Source: Pocillopora verrucosa
Taxonomy: Eukaryota > Cnidaria > Anthozoa > Scleractinia > Pocilloporidae
Direction: 5' to 3'
NCBI RefSeq assembly: GCF_036669915.1
Contig: NC_089320.1
Coordinates: forward strand, 787,245 to 851,244
DNA: 64,000 bases
In this document: positions 56,933 through 64,000 of the stretch, one piece after another
How positions within the stretch are numbered: the first letter of the stretch is position 1
Layout of the letters: the number at the start of each line of letters is the position of its first letter
Notes under the pieces: model-generated
Seen by the model: only the letters and a program-made list of their open reading frames with translations
Told to the model about the DNA's origin: nothing
Databases searched by the model: none
Translations under genes and position numbers: made by a program

Positions 56933-59761
56933 CTTGGCACATTATAATTGGATTTTTCCACGACTAACCGATGATTTACAGTATTAAGAACATGGCAATG
57001 AAGCGACTTAGAGGTTTTATAGGTGATTCTTGCGAGATAAAGAAAACAACAACAACCAAAAACTCTTGTCTTGTCAATTCAAAAACAAAAACAATCGAAC
57101 TTTAATAACTTGGCCGCGCTGAGGCGCGCAAAATAAAGCGTGTGCCACAGCTTGAAGCCGCGTCGATTTCTCTCCATACCTCACACAATTTTCCCCTTTC
57201 TTGAGAGTATTAAACTCTTACTTAATTCTTCCAAAATACATTTCACAAAACTTCTGACAATTTCATGTGTTTTATTGGCCCGAAAACCAGAAGTTCGTTT
57301 AAGGTATAGGGTAAGGTAGACTCAGTCAGTTGCCAGCTGTTAGTTAATTTCAGATGCATTATTCAACCTCTAAACCGGTGGGTGGGATAGGAAAGGATAG
57401 GTAATACTTCGTTAAGGAGAAGGTGCACTTAGAGATGCAGTTGTAAACTTCAAGATATAGTTTGCTTGTGTCAACCATGTTGAGATATATTTGCCGTTCA
57501 AGCTCTTTTGAAGAATCTCTTCCAGTCTCCCCTTTTCATGAAATAGGGAAGGCATAAATTTTCCCTTTAATAGTTCAAGTCTTTTTGACGGCGTTTTCGA
57601 AAGATGTCATTCTCATCAAAGTGACCAACGGTGTGATCTCTTTGAAACAATTGGATGCAAAAAGACATGTATCGTTGAAAAAGGGTGTGTGTTAGAGGTG
57701 AACAAAATTCCTTACACGCAGAGCCTGAATTCTTTTGGCAAGCAAAGCGAAGCTTTTTGTTACATCATTGAGTAGTCATCATGTTTAATATGTAAGTTTT
57801 TATCTGCAACAAGCAAACAAACGAGCTTTTCACCTTTCGTGTTGCACATCGAAGTAAAAGGGTAGCTGACGAAGCATAACCGCAGGGCATAATTTACCTT
57901 AGAAGCCGAGCAAAAGCTGTGGCGGGATGGATGAAGGTAGTTTGGGATTGTGACACACGCATCCATTTATATCTAAGGAATCGCTCGTTTGGATTGAATA
58001 AACGTTAGATTCATTAAAAAAAAAATGTAGTCACATCGAGATTTCTACTTTTATATTCTTTGTACCAAACTTTTAAACTGTGAGTAGAAATTTTATAACT
58101 CAACTAACATAATTTTTACCGTTGTATTACATTTAATGACTGAAATTTGTGAAACGATAAAAATAGATATAAATCTAATCTAAAAATATTGTAAGGGTTT
58201 CCATATATTGCTGTTGGAAAATGAATGGAAATAATATATTACCATAGGCCGTTCAGTAAAAAGTTATTATAAACAAGTTGATCATCTTCTCTTTCTTTTA
58301 GCAGTCTTATTTTACAGGTAAAATTTGGATCTCCTTTTCTTATTGTGGTCGTGAATTTGACATGGAGACAAATATTTCTTCGTAAACTACAATTTGTGGT
58401 TAAATATTGAATTATTTCCATTATGTTGCGGAGAGCTGTTACAATTGCGAATGTGACGCTTGCGACGAAAGACGAAACTTCGAGGGGTGTTGCTAAGGCG
58501 TGTTTGCTGAGTGTCGCTGATGTCGGGACTATTTTACAGGTCGTGGTAAAACCACGAAAACCAAGATGACGGTTAACGGTGTTTATTCAGATCACGAAGA
58601 CAAAGACGTGCCTATGTCGATAACGCGATTAAAATAACAACAATTAACGTAAATTAACAGAAACAAATCATAAAGGCTAAATTAAAACTACTCGAGATTC
58701 AAAGATCGGCTACACGATGAACACTTGCGGCTGGTTAACAGCCCAAAGACTAAAATGTGGGCGTTGCTGTCTGAGCGTCTAGTTCTTTCAAATTACTCTT
58801 TTGATTTCAAGATAATTAGTTGTACTATTGTACAACACAGTACAAATGTGCGCTATCACCCAAGGTGAAAAACTAAACTTAAGCACATTGAAATAAAACT
58901 AACAAAATTACTTACATATCGGTCCCGCTTGTGCCAAAGGTTTAGAACGAAAGAACTAAGGTACTGCTGTTCAAGGCGAAATCTTGCGAAACTCTGGCTT
59001 AAAGGGACGCTAACTTAGCTTTTATATGCGCGTGGTGACGCTAAAAGATCCGATCACAAACCAATAGGAAAAAGATAAGTATTGTAACTAAGATCGTAAC
59101 TAGGCACACAAAGTAATTGATAATTGATCAAATCAAAAAAACTGTTCTTTTGTTCGATATGCTTAACAACGAATAAAACGACCTTACCTCATAGCAATTG
59201 ATTCCGTACAGAAATTTCCTTGAAATAACCCTTCACATATTTTTAACTTCTTTGATGTTCTCGTTCTTAGGTTAACTCTATGTGGAATTCCCGATCAAGG
59301 AAATATCTATTAAATTTCAATTTAGCACGTTCGACACCTCTGTCTTTAAAGGTGTAAACAACCAGTAATTTCCATCCTCCGCACTCAATTTACAAACAGG
59401 TAACTAATACAAGTAGCACTTAGCTCTTTCAGAGGCGGTACCTTGGGTTATATTACATTTATTCATTCTGTTTTATTCTATTTTAATCTATCTCCTGGGT
59501 AATACCTTAGAACTAGCCTGTGAGTGTTCCTCACAACTAAGTAATTGCATTTACACAATAAACCAGTATGCATCCATATATGAGTCACTTCCAATGCGAT
59601 GGCCAGTTTGACCGGTTCAACGATGTTTCAGCTCTTTGAAATTCCAGAAAATTGCACTTGCGATGTTTGGAGCATAGTTCCATAAACGACGAGAAATCCC
59701 GTATGCTATCCTATGTTTTTTGCATCTCGTAGTAAACATTGCAACTCCAAAAAAACCTTCT
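56933..59761. other. Intergenic between two GPCR loci
   Basis: No gene seen. The right half contains the LTR-like segment listed separately. Confidence 0.5.
58430..59540 (-). mobile_element. Possible solo LTR or LTR-like promoter segment
   Basis: Read on the minus strand there is a GCATATAAAAGC box near 59030, a consensus splice donor ATAT|GTAAGTAA near 58915, and an AATAAA signal near 58600. The lower edge reads CAATTGTAACA near 58440. TATA followed by polyadenylation signal within one unit is the U3-R-U5 layout. No second LTR, gag/pol or clear target duplication was found, and edges are approximate. It could instead be a promoter with a first non-coding exon. Confidence 0.3.
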
Positions 59762-60781
59762 CTAAGTCTCCTCATTGCCGTGATATTTGTAGGTCCCAGA
59801 TACTGCAAATCTTAAGTTATTCATAGAAGTACCCAAGTCTGATAAAGTGAATCCATGTTTTTGCAGAGTTTTTCCACATCTTAGAATTTTAACGAAAGCG
59901 GCACGGTAGCGTTTCAGTCTCCAGGCAAAGACGAAAGGGTTCATACTTGAGTTTGCACGAAATAAAATGCCGTTTAAATCCCTTATCCAGTGAATGAAAA
60001 TACAAGAACACCTTGCACAAAAGCTGACTATATAAATGAAAATCATTGCTGGGGAAAAGAAGCAAATAAACAGCAATAACATGATCACAAAAGTTTTGGT
60101 AATTTTCGTCTGCCATTTGAGAGCTCTCCTTTTTGCCCAGTTGTCTTGGCCTTGGCCATCGTACAAGGCATTCCGATTAGCAGCTTGAGCGTTAAAATGT
60201 CTTAAGACTTTGAAATAATTGAGGTACAGCACGGCGAAAGTAGCTACAACAGCTAAGTTAGCGATGAAAAACCGACTATTCATATAGCCCTTGTAAATAT
60301 ACAGAAACGGAAGTCCACTGGAAATAAACCATATAAGAAATGACACAACGAGGGCCTGTTTAGTAGTCATCCTGGTCCTGTACCCAAGCGGATCTTTGAT
60401 GGCAATAAATCTGTCTATAGTCAAGGCAGTAAAGCTCAATATAGAGGCTGTACACGAGATTAAAATGATAATCATCCTAACATGATCTCGAGGGTGATCA
60501 AGTTGGAAGACTTCATCAGTCAGCGACTCTCGAATGTGGAATTCTACAGACATGGGGAGTCCCAAGCATCCCATCATCAAATCAGCAGCAGCTAGATTAG
60601 CCACGAAATAGTTAAACCGACATCGCAGATTACGATTTGGATCAAGAATGACAGCAAGTAGAACCAACAAGTTACCAACAATGGCTGTAACGGCAAGGAT
60701 GGAGTCCGCGGTGGCAGCGATAATGCTCAAATATGACGGGGCAGCCACATCAGAGCACGAGTTTGAACCAGTTAAAGACAT
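59762..60781 (-). CDS. Class A (rhodopsin-family) orphan GPCR, intronless, 339 aa
   Basis: The start at 60781 (MSLTGSNSCSD) is preferred over the upstream in-frame ATG at 60838 because it matches the start of the paralogous pseudogene at 55994. Seven hydrophobic helices are evident: TM1 with IVGNLLVLLAVI, TM2 with ANLAAADLMM, TM3 ending TALTIDRFIAI (DRF instead of DRY), TM4 VSFLIWFISS, TM5 IANLAVVATFAVL, TM6 FSPAMIFIYI and TM7 SSMNPFVFAWR (NPxxF variant of NPxxY). A basic C-tail after helix 8 follows. The usual Cys at position 3.25 is Asp, and the second extracellular loop is short without Cys, so the standard disulfide is missing. Ligand unknown; a lineage-specific cnidarian receptor group is likely. 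Confidence 0.92.
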   Translation of the reverse strand: MSLTGSNSCSDVAAPSYLSIIAATADSILAVTAIVGNLLVLLAVILDPNRNLRCRFNYFVANLAAADLMMGCLGLPMSVEFHIRESLTDEVFQLDHPRDHVRMIIILISCTASILSFTALTIDRFIAIKDPLGYRTRMTTKQALVVSFLIWFISSGLPFLYIYKGYMNSRFFIANLAVVATFAVLYLNYFKVLRHFNAQAANRNALYDGQGQDNWAKRRALKWQTKITKTFVIMLLLFICFFSPAMIFIYIVSFCARCSCIFIHWIRDLNGILFRANSSMNPFVFAWRLKRYRAAFVKILRCGKTLQKHGFTLSDLGTSMNNLRFAVSGTYKYHGNEET

Positions 60782-63114
60782 CTTCCTCTTATGAACTTTT
60801 TGAACTTCCTTACTGATGATACAACTGTTATTTATCAACTTTATTTCAATTAAAGATGCTTATTCTTCAGTTTTGAAGGCCAATAGCTTGTATGCATCTG
60901 TTTGATCTGGAATCAATATTTCAAAGAAGAGTGCATCAATAATAAAAGAATTTTATAGCACTTTTATGGATAAAAAGATAGCGAAATTTAATTCCTCCTC
61001 TTACTTTCTTTGAAAAATTGGTTGAAGGATTTTAAGAAAATGTAACGATCAGGTTTTCAAACTCAACATGATAATCTGAGTTATCCATCAAAAATGGAAA
61101 AAACTTCATCCGGTGATGATCTTGAAAGAAGTAGGTTTGCGTGCTCTTTGCTCCTAAACAACTCTTAACAGCTATAATCTAATGCTTTTTCAATTCAAGA
61201 AGTTGAAAAAATAACTGCTTTGTCGCTCATATGTACATATGCGCAATAGTTAGATATATGGAATAGTTGGACTATGAACTAACCATAACGAGTAGGTGAA
61301 AAGTTTCTTATCCTTCCCGAAGTAAGATGGCGTAATGTAGATCAATACGTTGTAGTTGAAGTTGTGAGAATACGAGAATCTCTTGCAATGAAAATATTCA
61401 TGTAAATCTGATCGCTTTCAAACATTATCTATGCAAATTAATTATTCATAATACTTTTCCTTGTTACATTACCTGCAAGAACAAAGGGAAGTTTCTTATT
61501 TACCTTATTGAGGGCCAAAGAAAGCGTCCAATTTATTTATTACGAGGCTCAGGACATGCAAAGTTACGGAGTGAGACATGAATAAAATATAGCCCAAGGG
61601 CCATGGGCATCTGTTTACGAGGAAATTTCACTTAAGAGCTTAAATAACTTTAAAAAAGATAATAATAATTATATTGGCTCGAATAATTTCAATTAAGAAC
61701 ATTTCAGTGATGCCTGTCCGCCAATTTGAAAGACTGAGTGATTTACAGACTCTTTCGTCTCGAGCCCAGTTTTTTTCTTTGTCCAACGCTCGTGACGAAA
61801 TAAAAGCATCCGTTTTTGATGATCGAGCTCAATTATAACGTTTCTTATTTTCTATTCTGCACACGGCTCGTTCGAAATGGATAATCCTCGGTTTTATCGT
61901 TATGGAGGTACCTTGTCACACATAAACTTAATACTGACCGGTAGCTCACCATCAGAGTTTAATAAAAATCAGATCACTGGTGGATTTTAATGTCAAGATT
62001 TTGGTTTGATTTCTACATCTATCAGTGACTTATTGGCTTACTATTTGACTGTTGACTGACAGACAGGCAGCCTGACAGAGTGACTGAATAACTGGCTGAC
62101 TGGCTGAACTTGCAGACTGATTGACTGACTGGTTGACTGGTGTCTCAAATGGGATACTAGAGTCTAAAATCCGAAACTAGGGTCTAAAACCAGACAGTGG
62201 TGTCCATGCTAAGATACTAGTATCTAAAATTCGACAATATTGTCAAAAAGTCGGTCACTAGTGTCCAACATCTGACTCTAGTGTCCAAAATCGGACGTAA
62301 GTGTCCAAAAATCACACTTTTCTCCAAAATCGAACACTATTGTATGAAAGTGGATCATAGTATCTACGAATGTAACACTGGAGTCAAAAATCGGACAGTG
62401 TCTATAATTGGGAAACTAGTGTCTAAAGTCGAATACTGGCGTCCGAAATCGGAAGATAACGTCTAAAGTTAGGGGATGAGTGCTTGCCGAACGGGGATCG
62501 GAACTCGGATCGAGAAGATGAAGATTGTCTTACTGTTAGTCTCTAAACGTGATGAGGTCGAATGATCTTGAGTCACCTTTAATGTGGCAAGATAGTTAGC
62601 TGTTGTTAGTACGCTCTTTGGTTTTCAATGTTTTCAGGAGAGACTAGTATTACGCAGCTCTGTTTGCTTTATAGTGCACCAATTAAGCTCAGGGTTTTTT
62701 CCAAACTTAAAACAAGCAACTGCCTCGCTTATTTTTAAGGAGAAATTTCAAGCCTAAGCTCTAAATTGAACGTTGATGCAAAATCTTCATTTGCGTTAAA
62801 ATTAAAGAAACAGTTACTCTGTGGACGATTCATGATCTATCTAGCTTTACTAACACTAAATAGTTAACCTTGTAATTTGTATATTCTCTCAAGAAGTTCT
62901 AATTTATCACCGGAAATGTACGATAGCTATTGATTGCAGTCATAATATGTCGTTATTCTGAGTTAGATATGGTGTTAACAGCGAGGTTGCTCCATTAAAA
63001 GCAGTATAGAATAGCTACGAAAATTAACAGATTCGTGAATTAAAGAGCATTTAAAAGTCTTATTGAAGTTTTTAAGTGTCATTCGTCGCCTTAATCAAGG
63101 AAATGTGATAATCA
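60782..63114. other. Intergenic, no gene seen
   Basis: AT-rich sequence apart from the simple repeats at 62.0-62.5 kb. No domain-bearing frame. Confidence 0.5.
62020..62470. repeat. (GACT)-rich tract followed by a diverged ~21-bp minisatellite
   Basis: About 62020-62145 is rich in GACTG words. About 62155-62470 consists of some fifteen degenerate units close to ACTAGTGTCTAAAATCGGAC. Unit lengths and sequences vary and no constant spacer/repeat pattern exists. The short frame at 62281 is part of it. Confidence 0.75.
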
Positions 63115-64000
63115 TCAATGGTGTTTTTCTCCCAGTTGTTTTCGCTCGTCAAACTGGACAGTTTCATGCTTAAGAGAGCCGGTCGTTTGGTGAGCACCAG
63201 GTTGGATGGCGTGCACCTCATTTGTCCCCTTGAAGCAACACCGACCGACCTCTTGTAGAATGAGAATTGCCCCATGGCGAAATTGCTCGTTAAAGATGAA
63301 ATAAATCAGCGGATTAACGCCAGTGTTGGCGAACGTTAAAAGCCATGCTGCGAAAAGGAGATTAAAACTGCTGCAGATACTGATTGAGCCTGTAAAACAA
63401 GCTATCAGTAAAAGTATTAATGGAAAACGAAAAACGATCAAGGCAACTACTATAGCGACGAGCATAACCAGAACCTTGTGAGTTACTCGTTCGCGTCTTT
63501 CCTGATGCGAGGGCAGCTGGTTTCCGGGGGATATCCCTTGTTTGATTTTGAATCCAATGGCGATATACATAATGATGATCGTAAGAATTGGTATCGCTAT
63601 TATGAAAAAATAACAAAACAAAAAATAGTTGATGACGAATATGACAAGAGAAAAATCGACGGTGCAAAAAAACATTCCGGATCGAATTTCAGTCAATCTT
63701 GACATGGCGAGCAAAGGGGCTGCAAGCAGGAGGGCAAAGGTCCACACGGCAGCCATTATACGACGAGCAGTGTGCAGTGTGATTATCTTCCTCAATGGGA
63801 AAAAAACAAGGAAAAACCGATCCAGTGTAATGAAAAAAAGACTTCCAGTAGAGACCAACATTGGCATTTGACCGATAAAGAACGAAAATCGGCACAAAAT
63901 GTTTCCTGCTATTCCATCGATAAGCCATTGCATGTCACACGCTGTCATGGTTATGTACTGAGGAACTACATACAAAACTAGCAAAATATCTGAAAAAGCC
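63115..64000 (-). CDS. Class A GPCR, partial (from TM2; N-terminal part beyond the right edge)
   Basis: The frame is open to the window edge and begins within TM2 (AFSDILLVLYVVPQYI). The TM2/TM3 loop has the conserved Cys at 3.25 (GNILCRF). TM3 ends FFITLDRFFLVFFPL (DRF). The second extracellular loop has the partner Cys (SGMFFCTVDFS). TM5, TM6 (VFRFPLILLLIACF) and TM7 NTGVNPLIYFIF follow, then a C-tail of about 55 residues ending GEKHH with a Cys pair (GRCCFKG) suited to palmitoylation. The features suit a peptide-type rhodopsin-family receptor, but the ligand cannot be assigned. It is not closely related to the pair at 56 and 60 kb. Confidence 0.9.
   Translation of the reverse strand, partial: AFSDILLVLYVVPQYITMTACDMQWLIDGIAGNILCRFSFFIGQMPMLVSTGSLFFITLDRFFLVFFPLRKIITLHTARRIMAAVWTFALLLAAPLLAMSRLTEIRSGMFFCTVDFSLVIFVINYFLFCYFFIIAIPILTIIIMYIAIGFKIKQGISPGNQLPSHQERRERVTHKVLVMLVAIVVALIVFRFPLILLLIACFTGSISICSSFNLLFAAWLLTFANTGVNPLIYFIFNEQFRHGAILILQEVGRCCFKGTNEVHAIQPGAHQTTGSLKHETVQFDERKQLGEKHH

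Noticed and set aside
62155..62470. CRISPR-like array
   Set aside because: Units are degenerate with no constant repeat or unique spacers, and the genome is eukaryotic; it is a minisatellite.

Overview
The window looks like nuclear DNA of a cnidarian, most likely a stony coral or close relative. The grounds are intron-rich AT-rich genes with GT-AG junctions, and secreted discoidin, collagen-like and astacin-MAM proteins. Intronless rhodopsin-family GPCRs, a Cys-loop receptor, a Penelope-like retroelement relic and many foldback/MITE insertions point the same way. The species is an inference; no bacterial-type gene organisation is present.

Layout. 1-4.6 kb is repeat-rich intergenic DNA (a tandem repeat pair, a 640-bp inverted-repeat element, a minisatellite). 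At 4.8 kb on the minus strand is one candidate first exon of a small secreted peptide. 8.8-13.4 kb (minus) is a complete nine-exon anion-channel-type Cys-loop receptor (426 aa). 16.1-52.4 kb is a large tandem duplication. Each unit carries a 20-exon gene for a secreted protein of about 1250 aa (signal peptide, F5/8C discoidin domain, interrupted Gly-X-Y tracts, long helical region, Cys-containing C-terminus), followed by an astacin gene. Unit 1 has an intact large gene (16551-30395) and a broken astacin relic. Unit 2 has an intact large gene (32537-49130) and an intact astacin-MAM gene (49994-53931). 55.9-64 kb holds three class A GPCR loci: a pseudogene with a TGA nonsense codon, an intact minus-strand paralogue, and an unrelated partial receptor running off the right edge.

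How the genes fit together. The duplication breakpoint is visible near 32.1 kb, where sequence from inside the astacin gene joins sequence from upstream of the large gene. This explains why the upstream astacin copy lacks its MAM exons. Comparing the two units shows, by empty sites, insertions that arrived afterwards: two TTAA-flanked foldback elements with related ends, a Penelope-like fragment, a LINE-like tail and a 1.2-kb element. The two large proteins diverge unevenly: one 113-residue exon differs only by silent changes, while another of 117 residues has 15 replacements clustered round a hydrophobic stretch. The large protein family is the best candidate here for something undescribed. 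Its C-terminal two thirds matches no family I can name, and its linkage to a secreted metalloprotease is suggestive only.
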